A stretch of DNA of 64,000 bases from Streptomyces sp. HUAS CB01 (GCF_030406905.1 NZ_CP129137.1:3740001-3804000), one strand, 5' to 3'; shown: positions 42,601 through 50,776, counted from the first letter of the stretch. Numbers and translations: made by a program. The notes: generated from the letters alone by a model not told the origin.

Positions 42601-43682
42601 TGGTCGGGGTGCCCGTCTCGGCGGAGGACTTCGACCTGGCCCGGGTCCCGGACCATCTGAAGATCACGTTCCGGATCGTTGACGAGCGGCGCCGCAAGCT
42701 GGCCGAGGACAAGGACCTGGAGTCGCTGCGCCTGCGGCTGAAGCCGAAGGCGCGCAAGGCGCTGTCGGAGGCCGCCGCGGCCACGGCCGGGCGGACCGGC
42801 GGCGACGCCGTCGAGCGGACGGGGCTCAAGGACTGGACGATCGGCACCCTGACGCGGGTCTTCGAGACCCGCCGTGCGGGCCAGCCGGTCAAGGCCTATC
42901 CCGCGCTGGTGGACGATGGCGCGTCGGTCTCCGTACGCCTCTTCGACACCGAGGCCGAGCAGGCGGAGGCGATGTGGCGCGGCACCCGCCGGCTGATCAT
43001 GCTGAACATCCCGGTGAACCCGGCGAAGTTCGCCTCCGACCGGATGTCCAACCAGCAGAAGCTGGCCCTGTCCGCGAACCCGCACGGTTCGGTGCAGGCG
43101 CTCTTCGACGACTGCGCGACGGCCGCCGCGGACAAGCTGATCGCGGACCACGGCGGACCGGCCTGGGACGAGGAATCGTTCCGGAAGCTGTACGACAAGG
43201 TCCGCGCGGACCTCGTGGACGCGACCGTACGGACCGTCGACCAGGTGGGGCAGATCCTGGCCGCCTGGCAGGCCTGTGAGCGCCGTCTCAAGGGGACGAC
43301 CAGCGCGGCGCTCGCCGGCAACGTCCGGGACGTGCGCGAGCAGCTGGCGTGGCTCGTACCGGCGGGCTTCGTGACCCGGACCGGCCTGCGGCGGCTGCCC
43401 GACCTGATGCGCTACCTGGTCGCGGTGGACCGACGGCTGCAGCAGATGCCGACCTCCGTCCAGCGCGACACGACGCGCATGGAGAAGGTCCACGAGATGC
43501 AGGACGAGTACGCCTGGCTGCTGGAGCAGCTGCCCAAGGGCAGGCCGGTGCCGCAGGAGGTGCGCGACATCCGCTGGATGATCGAGGAGTTGCGGGTGAG
43601 CTATTTCGCCCATGCGCTGGGCACCGCGTACCCCGTCTCCGACAAGCGGATCGTCAAGGCGATCGACGCGGCGGCACCGTGA
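39699..43682 (+). CDS. hrpA: ATP-dependent RNA helicase HrpA
   Basis: The 1327-residue product has full-length HrpA architecture. Walker A is GETGSGKT (96-103), the DEAH box is at 194-197, SAT lies near 225, and the C-terminal helicase motif region has NVAETSLTVPGI and QRKGRCGR. Next come the HA2 and OB-fold regions and the long C-terminal DUF3418 domain (about 700-1300) specific to HrpA. It unwinds RNA with 3'-to-5' polarity; HrpA in E. coli acts on fimbrial mRNA and stalled ribosomes. The start follows the conserved N-terminus (MSTSFADLQKQLAEIS); an upstream open region has no conservation. Confidence 0.93.
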   Translation: MSTSFADLQKQLAEISLRDAHRLGRRLEGTRRIRTPEARQAVLDEIAAEAGRAAERTGLRAARVPEVTYPEQLPVSQKKDEILEAIRDHQVVIVAGETGSGKTTQIPKICLELGRGVRGMIGHTQPRRIAARTVAERVAEELRTPLGEAVGWKVRFTDQVNQDETFVKLMTDGILLAEIQTDRELRAYDTIIIDEAHERSLNIDFLLGYLAQLLPRRPDLKVVITSATIDPERFSRHFGDAPIVEVSGRTYPVEVRYRPLLEDDSDESDRDQITAICDAVDELQQEGPGDILVFLSGEREIRDTADALNKKNLRHTEVLPLYARLSHAEQHRVFQAHSGRRIVLATNVAETSLTVPGIKYVIDPGTARVSRYSHRTKVQRLPIEAISQASANQRKGRCGRTSDGICIRLYSEDDFLSRPEFTDAEILRTNLASVILQMTAAGLGDIEKFPFIDPPDHRNIRDGVQLLQELGALDLAQKSPQDGRKGPRLTQMGRKLAQLPVDPRLARMVIEADKNGCVREVMVIAAALSIQDPRERPADKQAQADQQHARFKDETSDFLAFLNLWRYIREQQKERGSSSFRRMCKQEYLNFLRIREWQDIYAQLRTVAKQMGLHLEEPAADGGVPEQSVHVSLLAGLLSHIGMKDVKDSGREGGKATGKNEYLGARNARFAVFPGSALFRKPPRFVMSAELVETSRLWARVNAKIEPEWIEPLAEHLVKRTYSEPHWEKDQAAVMAYEKVTLYGVPIVAQRKVNYGRIDPGTSRELFIRNALVEGDWRTHHKFFADNRRLLTEVEELEHRARRRDILVDDETLFDFYDQRVPEHVVSGAHFDSWWKHKRREQPELLDFEREMLINEKAGTVTKDDYPDSWRQGRLKFRVTYQFEPGADADGVTVHIPLQVLNQVTDEGFDWQIPGLRAEVVTELIRSLPKPIRRNYVPAPDFAKAFLERAVPLQEPLPVTLARELHRMVGVPVSAEDFDLARVPDHLKITFRIVDERRRKLAEDKDLESLRLRLKPKARKALSEAAAATAGRTGGDAVERTGLKDWTIGTLTRVFETRRAGQPVKAYPALVDDGASVSVRLFDTEAEQAEAMWRGTRRLIMLNIPVNPAKFASDRMSNQQKLALSANPHGSVQALFDDCATAAADKLIADHGGPAWDEESFRKLYDKVRADLVDATVRTVDQVGQILAAWQACERRLKGTTSAALAGNVRDVREQLAWLVPAGFVTRTGLRRLPDLMRYLVAVDRRLQQMPTSVQRDTTRMEKVHEMQDEYAWLLEQLPKGRPVPQEVRDIRWMIEELRVSYFAHALGTAYPVSDKRIVKAIDAAAP

Positions 43683-43729
43683 CGCGGCCGTTGCCTTGAG
43701 TGAGTTCGACCGGACCCTCTGACCTGCTG

Positions 43730-43735
43730 TACAGT
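43730..43735 (+). promoter_or_regulatory. -10 box of tRNA-Asp copy 2
   Basis: TACAGT lies 38 bases before the tRNA. The -35 is not clear: TTCGAC sits 19 bases upstream. Confidence 0.5.
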
Positions 43736-43773
43736 CTCTCTCGCAGCCAACGAGAGATCCGGCTGCGAAACCT

Positions 43774-43848
43774 GGTCCTGTGGAGCAGTTTGGAGTGCTC
43801 GCCACCCTGTCAAGGTGGAGGCCGCGGGTTCAAATCCCGTCAGGACCG
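43774..43848 (+). tRNA. tRNA-Asp (GTC), copy 2
   Basis: Identical in all 75 bases to 34704-34778; the flanks also share five bases before it. It has its own promoter and terminator. Confidence 0.95.
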
Positions 43849-43857
43849 CAGCAGAAC

Positions 43858-43889
43858 GGAAGGCCCGCACCGAATGGTGCGGGCCTTCC
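43858..43889 (+). terminator. Terminator of tRNA-Asp copy 2
   Basis: A perfect 14-bp stem (43858-43871 with 43876-43889) with loop GAAT lies 10 bases after the tRNA. Confidence 0.75.
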
Positions 43890-43969
43890 GGCGTCTTGAC
43901 GGGGGCTTCCGCCGCCGGTACCCAGTCAGGACAGGGGTTGCGGGGCCCCCGATCCGCGGAGGTGGCGCG

Positions 43970-44356
43970 ATGGCGGCATCCACAGCGAGGCACGAGACCA
44001 GGGCGCTGCTGCGCGCCCATCTGGCGGCCGTCTCCGGCTATCGGCACCTCACCCGGCACTGTCCGGTCTGCCATCGGCTGCTGCGCCTCGCCATGGACCC
44101 GTCGGAGGCCGTCCCGGAGGAATCCGTTCCGCCGTCCTCCGCGCCTCTGGGGGGCCGTCAGGAGCCGGTCCCCGCCCCGGCCGTGGTGAGCCCCGAGAGC
44201 CGGGACAGCCGTGAGGGCACGCCGCACGCCCTGGACGTGGCGGACGCCGCGGGCACGGGTGTCACGGGAGAGGCGAGTGACACGGGTGACCCGGGTGACA
44301 TGCCGGACACCGGGCGCCGCGCCCGCTCCGGTGACGAAGGTCCCGCCCGTGCATGA
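43970..44356 (+). CDS. DUF6274-family protein
   Basis: The product has 128 residues. The first 42 are conserved-looking (TRALLRAHLAAVSGYRHLTR, then HCPVCHRLLRLAM) with a CPVC motif next to His that could bind zinc. The remainder is Pro/Ser/Gly/Asp-rich and disordered, with repeated TGDPGD-like words. The ATG at 43970 follows GGAGG at good spacing. From memory this family occurs next to bldC in Streptomyces. No function is known. Confidence 0.75.
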   Translation: MAASTARHETRALLRAHLAAVSGYRHLTRHCPVCHRLLRLAMDPSEAVPEESVPPSSAPLGGRQEPVPAPAVVSPESRDSREGTPHALDVADAAGTGVTGEASDTGDPGDMPDTGRRARSGDEGPARA

Positions 44357-44638
44357 CCATTGGCGCCTTCCTCCGCCCCCGGCGAGTGGCAGGCTCGTAG
44401 AGGGAGTGTTCGCCGTGCCCGGCAAGCCCCACGCCATGTGACGGGAGTCACCGAACGAGTTTGGAGAGCAGTCGACTTTACGCCCTCCCTACAAACGAAA
44501 AATCAAATACGTGCAATTGCACCCCCGTCTGAGCAGCCCCGGACGCCTCCGCAGGGGCTCCCGGGGCCCCCTACGGGACACGCGCTCGCCCCCTCCCCGG
44601 GAAGCGCCCGCGCACACCGCCCGAACCCGCCGGCGCAC
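44357..44638. other. Gene-free stretch between DUF6274 and bldC
   Basis: An AT-rich island at 44490-44522 contains the perfect 12-bp palindrome GTGCAATTGCAC (44511-44522). No gene is seen. Confidence 0.5.
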
Positions 44639-44678
44639 AAAAAAGATCGCGCTGGACCCGGCGGAGTCCAGCGCGATC
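44639..44678 (-). terminator. Intrinsic terminator, downstream of bldC
   Basis: A perfect 13-bp stem (44645-44657 with 44666-44678), read on the minus strand, is followed by TTTTTT (complement of 44639-44644). It is a classical hairpin plus T-tract, rare in this genome, and lies 93 bases after the bldC stop. Confidence 0.85.
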
Positions 44679-44770
44679 GACGACGAAACCTGTTGGGGCA
44701 GGCGCCCGCCGTGTCGAGCTCAGTGCAGGGCTACCGGATTGGGGGTCCGGAGATGCCCTTGATCGGGGTG

Positions 44771-44977
44771 TCAGGCCTCGCTGCGCTGCTGCGGAATACC
44801 CGCCAGCAGTGCGCGGACCTCTGCCTCGCGGTACCGGCGGTGTCCACCGAGGGTACGGATGGACGTGAGCTTGCCTGCCTTGGCCCAGCGCGTGACCGTC
44901 TTCGGGTCCACGCGGAACATCGTGGCAACCTCAGCCGGGGTCAGCAGCGGCTCGGCATCAGGGGTGCGAGCGGTCAT
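44771..44977 (-). CDS. bldC: Developmental regulator BldC
   Basis: This 68-residue MerR-like winged-helix protein without effector domain matches BldC across its length (LLTPAEVATMFRVDPKTVTR, then AGKLTSIRTLGGHRRY). BldC holds colonies in vegetative growth and represses early sporulation entry. It binds head-to-tail on direct repeats in AT-rich DNA, including its own promoter. The start is the ATG complementary to 44975-44977, behind GAGGAGG. Confidence 0.97.
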   Translation of the reverse strand: MTARTPDAEPLLTPAEVATMFRVDPKTVTRWAKAGKLTSIRTLGGHRRYREAEVRALLAGIPQQRSEA

Positions 44978-45466
44978 GAGCGGCCTCCTCGGGAGAACCG
45001 AACCTTCTCGGTTCTTTCCTCTAAATTCTGCACCTTGACCCGCGTTGCCCGAAATGGCGGACGCGGGCCGAGTCGGTTATAGGACGAACGGCTTGTCCTC
45101 GGCACTACAACTACACCATCTGTCCAGCCACGTCGGCCAAACCGATGGAATTGCCCTCTCAGGTGTTCATCAGCGGCGGAAGCCGATGGTTCATGCCATA
45201 ACGGACAGTCACGTCACAGTGACGATCAGTCACAGAGCGATCAGGAGTCATCAGACCCCCCATAGAGTGCAATGCTGAGATTTCCGCCCTTAGGTAGGCG
45301 GAAGGAACCCTCCCCGGACTCCTTGTCCTATTTTGGCATGAGGGTGGGCGAGGGTTGCAAGAGACGACTTAGTGCTGTCCGTCACGCTTGAACCAAAGGC
45401 CCGGATCGGGACCTACGTCCCCTACATGCCCGGTTCGGTTCCGGGAAGGGTACGCGAACCCGAGCG
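44978..45466. promoter_or_regulatory. bldC leader and promoter region
   Basis: The bldC leader contains a hairpin (AGAACCGA 44994-45001 with TCGGTTCT 45008-45015) just upstream of the ribosome site. On the minus strand TATAAC (complement of 45075-45080) is a likely -10. Farther upstream are the 13-bp palindrome CGTCAC-A-GTGACG (45212-45224) among repeated GTCAC words, and a TTCCGCC/GGCGGAA hairpin (45280-45303) that may end the 45467 gene transcript. No open frame here looks like a gene. Confidence 0.5.
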
Positions 45467-46312
45467 TCAGTTCGCGAACTGGCGGTCCCGGACCGCACGC
45501 CAGCGGTCCGTGAGCCGGCCGTAGGCCGCACCGGCGCCCTCGCCGTCGCCGTCCCGCAGCGCCGCGATCCCGGCCGCCACATCGGCCGCCGACCGGTCCT
45601 CGGCCAACCGGTCCGCGGACAGGGCGTGAACGAGCCCGCCGTAGTCGAGCTCGACCAGGGAGCGCGGGTGGAACTCTTCCAGCCATCGCCCCACATCCAC
45701 CAGCCCCTCCGTGAGCGGCCCCTCCTCGGTCGTGTCCCGCAGCGTCTTCAGGGCCCGTGCGAGTCTGCGCCTGGCCTGGACCATCGGCGTGCGGTAGCGC
45801 AGCACGGGCGGCACTCCGGGCACCTCGCCCGGCTCGTACTCGCGCTCGTCGTCCGCGAACAGCACGAACCAGCGCACCGGCACCTGCCAGACCGCGCTCC
45901 TGATCCACGGACGGGCGTCCGGGTTGCGCTCCCGCCACGCCTCGTAGTCGGCGGCGGCCTGGCCGCGCACCACCGGCGGCAGCACCGCGTCGAGCACGGC
46001 GGGCGGGAAGAGCCCGCTCAGCTCCTCGAGGGCCAGCCAGCCGCGCAGCCGGGTCCGCCAGGGGCAGACGCGGACGACGCCGTCGTCCTCGGTGACGAAG
46101 GCGTCGGCGCTCTCGTGGACCCGCACCGGCACGGGAGGGGTGGGCAGCAGGTCCGCCAGGGAGCGCCGGAGCTCGTCCTGGGCGGTGGGGGTCCGCCCCG
46201 ACCGGGCATAACGGGACCAGTGGCTCCGCTCGGGCTCCGGGAAAGCCGCCAGCGGCTCGTACACCCGCAGGTAGGACGCGTACGGGACGAGCACAGAAGT
46301 GGCGGCCGTCAT
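45467..46312 (-). CDS. Conserved hypothetical protein next to bldC
   Basis: This 281-residue soluble protein (MTAATSVLVPYASYLRVYEPLAAF) is rich in Arg, Glu and Trp and has no membrane segment or recognised catalytic motif. The middle part (WIRSAVWQVPVRWFVLFADDERE) suggests a compact alpha/beta fold, and the C-terminal 100 residues are helical. From memory orthologues sit between bldC and vdh across Streptomyces. It is divergent from vdh, with 155 bases between starts. Function unknown. Confidence 0.75.
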   Translation of the reverse strand: MTAATSVLVPYASYLRVYEPLAAFPEPERSHWSRYARSGRTPTAQDELRRSLADLLPTPPVPVRVHESADAFVTEDDGVVRVCPWRTRLRGWLALEELSGLFPPAVLDAVLPPVVRGQAAADYEAWRERNPDARPWIRSAVWQVPVRWFVLFADDEREYEPGEVPGVPPVLRYRTPMVQARRRLARALKTLRDTTEEGPLTEGLVDVGRWLEEFHPRSLVELDYGGLVHALSADRLAEDRSAADVAAGIAALRDGDGEGAGAAYGRLTDRWRAVRDRQFAN

Positions 46313-46467
46313 GTCACAGATCCTTCCACGCGCGTACTCCGGGAGAGGGTGATCCTGAGCACTGGGACCGACCTACCCCTCCGTAGGACTTACTCTCTTG
46401 CCCATCAGGTCCCTCCCCACCCGCAGGAGGGCCCTCAATCGCCGCTTCGTACTTGGGAGTCACCACC

Positions 46468-47550
46468 GTGACCGATGTGACCGACGGCGTCCTGCACACC
46501 CTGTTCCACTCGGACCAGGGCGGACATGAGCAAGTCGTGCTCTGCCAGGACCGCGCCAGTGGTTTGAAGGCCGTCATCGCCATCCACTCGACCGCCCTGG
46601 GCCCTGCCCTCGGCGGCACCCGCTTCTACCCGTACGCCTCCGAGGAAGCCGCCGTCGCCGACGCGCTGAACCTCTCCCGGGGAATGTCGTACAAGAACGC
46701 CATGGCCGGCCTCGACCACGGCGGGGGCAAGGCCGTGATCATCGGGGACCCCGAGCGCGTCAAGTCCGAGGAGCTGCTGCTGGCCTACGGCCGGTTCGTG
46801 GCGTCCCTCGGCGGCCGTTACGTCACGGCCTGCGACGTCGGCACGTACGTGGCCGACATGGACGTCGTCGCCCGCGAGTGCCGCTGGACGACAGGCCGCT
46901 CCCCCGAGAACGGCGGCGCCGGCGACTCCTCCGTCCTGACCGCCTACGGCGTCTTCCAGGGCATGCGCGCCTCCGCCCAGCACGAGTGGGGCGACCCCAC
47001 GCTGCGCGGCCGCACGGTCGGCGTCGCGGGTGTCGGCAAGGTCGGCCACTACCTGGTCGAGCACCTGCTGGAGGACGGGGCCGAGGTCGTCGTCACCGAC
47101 GTGCGCGAGGAGTCGGTGCGGCGGGTCACGGACAAGTTCCCGCAGGTGCGGGTGGCCCGCGACACGGACGAGCTGATCCGCGTGGAGGGCCTGGACATCT
47201 ACGCCCCCTGTGCCCTCGGCGGCGCGCTGAACGACGAGACCGTGCCCGTGCTGACCGCCCGCATCGTGTGCGGCGCGGCCAACAACCAGCTCGCGCACCC
47301 CGGCGTCGAGAAGGACCTCGCCGACCGCCGCATCCTCTACGCGCCCGACTACGTCGTGAACGCGGGCGGGGTGATCCAGGTCGCCGACGAGCTGCACGGC
47401 TTCGACTTCGACCGGTGCAAGGCGAAGGCGTCGAAGATCTTCGACACCACGCTGGCAATATTCGCACGTGCGAAGGATGACGGTATTCCGCCGGCCGCGG
47501 CCGCGGACCGTATCGCCGAGCAGCGGATGGCGGAGGCCCGTCGCCGGTAG
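46468..47550 (+). CDS. vdh: Valine (branched-chain amino acid) dehydrogenase
   Basis: The 360-residue Glu/Leu/Phe/Val dehydrogenase begins [19 protein letters not shown], from a GTG with GGGAG eight bases upstream. Catalytic lysine context MSYKNAMAG and GGGK (85-88) are intact, and the NAD-binding motif GVAGVGKVG is present. It oxidatively deaminates valine, leucine and isoleucine to 2-keto acids. This supplies acyl-CoA precursors for fatty acids and polyketides, and Streptomyces vdh is known to be valine-induced and ammonia-repressed. Confidence 0.95.
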   Translation: MTDVTDGVLHTLFHSDQGGHEQVVLCQDRASGLKAVIAIHSTALGPALGGTRFYPYASEEAAVADALNLSRGMSYKNAMAGLDHGGGKAVIIGDPERVKSEELLLAYGRFVASLGGRYVTACDVGTYVADMDVVARECRWTTGRSPENGGAGDSSVLTAYGVFQGMRASAQHEWGDPTLRGRTVGVAGVGKVGHYLVEHLLEDGAEVVVTDVREESVRRVTDKFPQVRVARDTDELIRVEGLDIYAPCALGGALNDETVPVLTARIVCGAANNQLAHPGVEKDLADRRILYAPDYVVNAGGVIQVADELHGFDFDRCKAKASKIFDTTLAIFARAKDDGIPPAAAADRIAEQRMAEARRR

Positions 47551-47566
47551 CACCCCGCGGGTGTTC

Positions 47567-47607
47567 CTCGCCGACCGGGGGAGACAAGACTCACGCCGGT
47601 CGGCGAG
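47567..47607 (+). terminator. Terminator of vdh
   Basis: A perfect 12-bp stem CTCGCCGACCGG/CCGGTCGGCGAG (47567-47578 with 47596-47607) has a 17-base loop and starts 17 bases after the stop. Confidence 0.65.
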
Positions 47608-47829
47608 CCGCCCGCCGAGAAGAGGTAAAATCGCGGTTGACCAGCGAGGACGGGGCGCCTCGCGGGTCCTGCGAGGTGGCACGTGATGCGGGCGGCGTAC
47701 CGTATGGCCGCGGAAGCAGGTACCGTTGAAGCCCTACGGACCGGTCTCTCCACGGAGAGCCCGCTCCGAACCATGAACGCGTGTCAAGACTCTGGGGCCG
47801 TCGAGCCCCGTCACCGAGGGGGTCGAGCC

Positions 47830-48081
47830 ATGGGGCGCGGCCGGGCCAAGGCCAAGCAGACGAAGGTCGCCCGCCAGCTGAAGTACAACAGCGGTGGGAC
47901 GGATCTCTCACGTCTGGCCAGCGAGCTGGGCGCATCGACTTCGAGTCAGCCGCCGAACGCGGAGCCGTTCGAGGACGAGGACGAGGACGACGACCCGTAC
48001 GCCCGCTACGCGGAGATGTACAACGACGACGAGGACGAGGACGACGAGTCCGGTCCGTCGTCGCAGCGTCGCGGCGCTTGA
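47830..48081 (+). CDS. DUF3073-family small protein
   Basis: The product has 83 residues. The conserved N-terminus MGRGRAKAKQTKVARQLKY is basic and is followed by a strongly acidic tail (EDEDEDDDPYARYAEMYNDD). The family is restricted to actinobacteria and of unknown function; the charge split suggests nucleic-acid or protein contacts. The ATG at 47830 fits the family N-terminus. Confidence 0.9.
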   Translation: MGRGRAKAKQTKVARQLKYNSGGTDLSRLASELGASTSSQPPNAEPFEDEDEDDDPYARYAEMYNDDEDEDDESGPSSQRRGA

Positions 48082-48103
48082 CGCCCGCACCTGCATTCTT
48101 CAG

Positions 48104-48134
48104 ACCCGGTCCGGGGCCCCGCCCCGGACCGGGT
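48104..48134. terminator. Bidirectional terminator between DUF3073 and purM
   Basis: A perfect 13-bp stem (48104-48116 with 48122-48134), loop CCCCG, lies between the convergent genes. Confidence 0.75.
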
Positions 48135-48144
48135 TCTGTGCTGT

Positions 48145-49209
48145 TCAGCTCGCGTAGTCGCCGACCATCTCCGCGCCGGTGGTGTGCTCACCGCGCTCGA
48201 TGACCTCACCGGCGACCCAGGCGTCCACGCCGCGGTCGGCGAGCGTCGTCAGGGCGACGTCGACCGACTCCCGCGGAACGACGGCCATCATGCCCACGCC
48301 CATGTTGAGCGTCTTCTCCAGCTCCGCGCGTTCGACCTTGCCGGCGCTGCCGACGAGGTCGAAGACCGCGCCCGGCGCCCACGTCGACCGGTCGACGACC
48401 GCGTGCAGCCCGTCCGGGACCACACGGGCCAGGTTGGCCGCGAGTCCTCCCCCGGTGATGTGGCTGAACGCGTGCACCTCGGTGGTGCGGGTCAGCGCCA
48501 GGCAGTCCAGCGAGTAGATCTTGGTGGGCTCGAGCAGTTCCTCGCCGAGGGTGCGGCCGAACTCCGGGATCTCCCGGTCGAGTGTCCAGCCCGCCCGGTC
48601 GAAGACCACGTGCCGCACGAGCGAGTACCCGTTCGAGTGAAGGCCCGAGGACGCCATCGCGATCACCGCGTCCCCCGTACGGATGCGATCGGCACCCAGT
48701 AGCCGGTCGGCCTCCACGACGCCCGTACCGGCACCGGCGACGTCGAAGTCGTCCGGACCCAGCAGACCGGGGTGTTCGGCCGTCTCGCCGCCGACCAGGG
48801 CGCAGCCGGCGAGGACACAGCCCTCGGCGATGCCCTTGACGATGGCGGCCACGCGCTCGGGGTGGACCTTGCCGACACAGATGTAGTCGGTCATGAAGAG
48901 CGGCTCGGCGCCGCACACGACGATGTCGTCCATGACCATCGCGACGAGGTCGTGGCCGATCGTGTCGTACACGCCCATCTGGCGGGCGAGGTCGACCTTG
49001 GTGCCGACGCCGTCGGTGGCGGAGGCGAGCAGGGGGCGCTCGTAGCGCTTGAGGGCGGAGGCGTCGAAGAGGCCGGCGAAGCCGCCGATGCCGCCGAGGA
49101 CCTCGGGGCGGCGGGTCTTCTTCACCCACTCCTTCATCAGCTCGACGGCGCGGTCGCCCGCCTCGATGTCGACGCCCGCGGCAGCGTAGGAAGCACCTGT
49201 CTCAGACAT
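48145..49209 (-). CDS. purM: Phosphoribosylformylglycinamidine cyclo-ligase (AIR synthetase)
   Basis: The 354-residue enzyme matches PurM throughout (YAAAGVDIEAGDRAVELMK, GGIGGFAGLF, DGVGTKVDLA, ALVGGETAEHPG, SHITGGGLAANLARV). It closes the imidazole ring of FGAM with ATP to give AIR, step 5 of IMP synthesis. It follows purF on the same strand after 36 bases, forming a purF-purM operon. Confidence 0.96.
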   Translation of the reverse strand: MSETGASYAAAGVDIEAGDRAVELMKEWVKKTRRPEVLGGIGGFAGLFDASALKRYERPLLASATDGVGTKVDLARQMGVYDTIGHDLVAMVMDDIVVCGAEPLFMTDYICVGKVHPERVAAIVKGIAEGCVLAGCALVGGETAEHPGLLGPDDFDVAGAGTGVVEADRLLGADRIRTGDAVIAMASSGLHSNGYSLVRHVVFDRAGWTLDREIPEFGRTLGEELLEPTKIYSLDCLALTRTTEVHAFSHITGGGLAANLARVVPDGLHAVVDRSTWAPGAVFDLVGSAGKVERAELEKTLNMGVGMMAVVPRESVDVALTTLADRGVDAWVAGEVIERGEHTTGAEMVGDYAS

Positions 49210-49245
49210 TGCCTGGGATCTTTCGGTTGGAATGACGGGACCTGG

Positions 49246-50763
49246 TCAGGGGCGACGGAGCGCGTCGGCGGCGTCCGCGCCGCCCGCAAGCTCGGTCTCC
49301 AGCAGCTGCTTGCCGAGCAGCTCGGGGTCGGGCAGTTCCATCGGGTACTCGCCGTCGAAGCAGGCGCGGCACAGGTTCGGCTTGTCGATGGTCGTGGCCT
49401 CGATCATGCCGTCGATGGAGATGTACGAGAGCGAGTCGGCGCCCAGCGAGGTGCCGATCTCGTCGATCGTCATGCCGTTGGCGATCAGCTCGGCGCGGGT
49501 CGCGAAGTCGATGCCGAAGAAGCACGGCCACTTCACGGGCGGGGACGAGATCCGGATGTGGACCTCGGCGGCGCCGGCCTCGCGGAGCATCCTGACCAGG
49601 GCGCGCTGGGTGTTGCCACGGACGATCGAGTCGTCGACCACCACGAGGCGCTTGCCCTTGATGACTTCCTTGAGGGGGTTCAGCTTGAGGCGGATGCCGA
49701 GCTGGCGGATCGTCTGGGAGGGCTGGATGAAGGTCCGGCCCACATAGGCGTTCTTGACCAGGCCCGAGCCGTAGGGGATGCCCGAGGCCTCCGCGTAGCC
49801 GATGGCCGCGGGGGTGCCGGACTCCGGCGTCGCTATGACGAGATCGGCCTCGACGGGCGCCTCCTTCGCCAGGCGGCGGCCCATCTCCACGCGGGAGAGG
49901 TACACGTTCCGGCCGGCGATGTCGGTGTCGGGGCGGGCGAGGTAGACGTACTCGAAGACACAGCCCTTGGGCTTCGCTTCTGCGAAGCGGGAGGTGCGGA
50001 TGCCGTTCTCGTCGATCGCGATGAGTTCGCCCGGCTCGATCTCGCGGACGAAGCTCGCGCCGCAGATGTCCAGTGCGGCGGACTCGGAGGCGACCACCCA
50101 GCCGCGCTCGAGCCGGCCGAGGACCAGCGGGCGGATGCCCTGCGGGTCGCGCGCGGCGTAGAGCGTGTCCTCGTCCATGAAGACGAGCGAGAAGGCGCCC
50201 CGGACGTCGGGGAGGACCTTGGCGGCCGCCTCCTCGACGGTGAGCGGCTTGCCGTCGTCGTCGGTCTGCCCGGCGAGCAGGGCGGTGACGAGGTCCGTGT
50301 CGTTGGTGGCGGCGACCTGGGTGGCGCGGCCGTCCTGGCGGGGCAGGTCGGCGACCATCTCGGCCAGCTGGGCCGTGTTGACCAGGTTGCCGTTGTGGCC
50401 GAGCGCGATGGAGCCGTGGGCGGTCGCCCGGAAGGTCGGCTGCGCGTTCTCCCACACGGAGGCGCCCGTGGTCGAGTAGCGGGCGTGACCGACCGCGATA
50501 TGCCCCTGGAGGGAGCCGAGGGAGGTCTCGTCGAAGACCTGGGACACGAGGCCCATGTCCTTGAAGACGAGGATCTGGGAGCCGTTGCTGACCGCGATGC
50601 CCGCGGATTCCTGGCCCCGGTGTTGGAGGGCGTAGAGCCCGAAGTACGTGAGCTTGGCGACCTCTTCGCCCGGAGCCCAGACACCGAAGACGCCGCAAGC
50701 GTCCTGGGGGCCCTTCTCGCCGGGGAGCAGGTCGTGGTTGAGTCGTCCGTCACCACGTGGCAC
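49246..50763 (-). CDS. purF: Amidophosphoribosyltransferase, 4Fe-4S type
   Basis: From the GTG at 50763 the product has 505 residues. A 22-residue propeptide is followed by the catalytic Cys23 (GPQDACGVFGVW), as in the self-processing B. subtilis type. The glutaminase domain and the phosphoribosyltransferase domain with PRPP loop LVVVDDSIVRGNT are complete. Four cysteines in KGCVFEY, WPCFFGID and LCRAC match the 4Fe-4S ligands of that type, so oxygen sensitivity is expected. It catalyses the committed step PRPP plus Gln to phosphoribosylamine. A longer start at 50829 adds a non-conserved stretch. Confidence 0.95.
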   Translation of the reverse strand: MPRGDGRLNHDLLPGEKGPQDACGVFGVWAPGEEVAKLTYFGLYALQHRGQESAGIAVSNGSQILVFKDMGLVSQVFDETSLGSLQGHIAVGHARYSTTGASVWENAQPTFRATAHGSIALGHNGNLVNTAQLAEMVADLPRQDGRATQVAATNDTDLVTALLAGQTDDDGKPLTVEEAAAKVLPDVRGAFSLVFMDEDTLYAARDPQGIRPLVLGRLERGWVVASESAALDICGASFVREIEPGELIAIDENGIRTSRFAEAKPKGCVFEYVYLARPDTDIAGRNVYLSRVEMGRRLAKEAPVEADLVIATPESGTPAAIGYAEASGIPYGSGLVKNAYVGRTFIQPSQTIRQLGIRLKLNPLKEVIKGKRLVVVDDSIVRGNTQRALVRMLREAGAAEVHIRISSPPVKWPCFFGIDFATRAELIANGMTIDEIGTSLGADSLSYISIDGMIEATTIDKPNLCRACFDGEYPMELPDPELLGKQLLETELAGGADAADALRRP

Positions 50764-50776
50764 GGCACCGAGTGTA
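50764..50776 (-). promoter_or_regulatory. -10 box of purF, probably leaderless
   Basis: On the minus strand TACACT (complement of 50771-50776) lies seven bases before the GTG, and no Shine-Dalgarno is present. A weak -35 (TTCGGA) lies 18 bases farther upstream. Confidence 0.55.

Noticed and set aside
39600..43805. A 1401-codon open frame on the minus strand opposite hrpA
   Set aside because: It mirrors the third-position GC of hrpA, has no ribosome site and no recognisable domain. Long antisense frames are expected in DNA this GC-rich.
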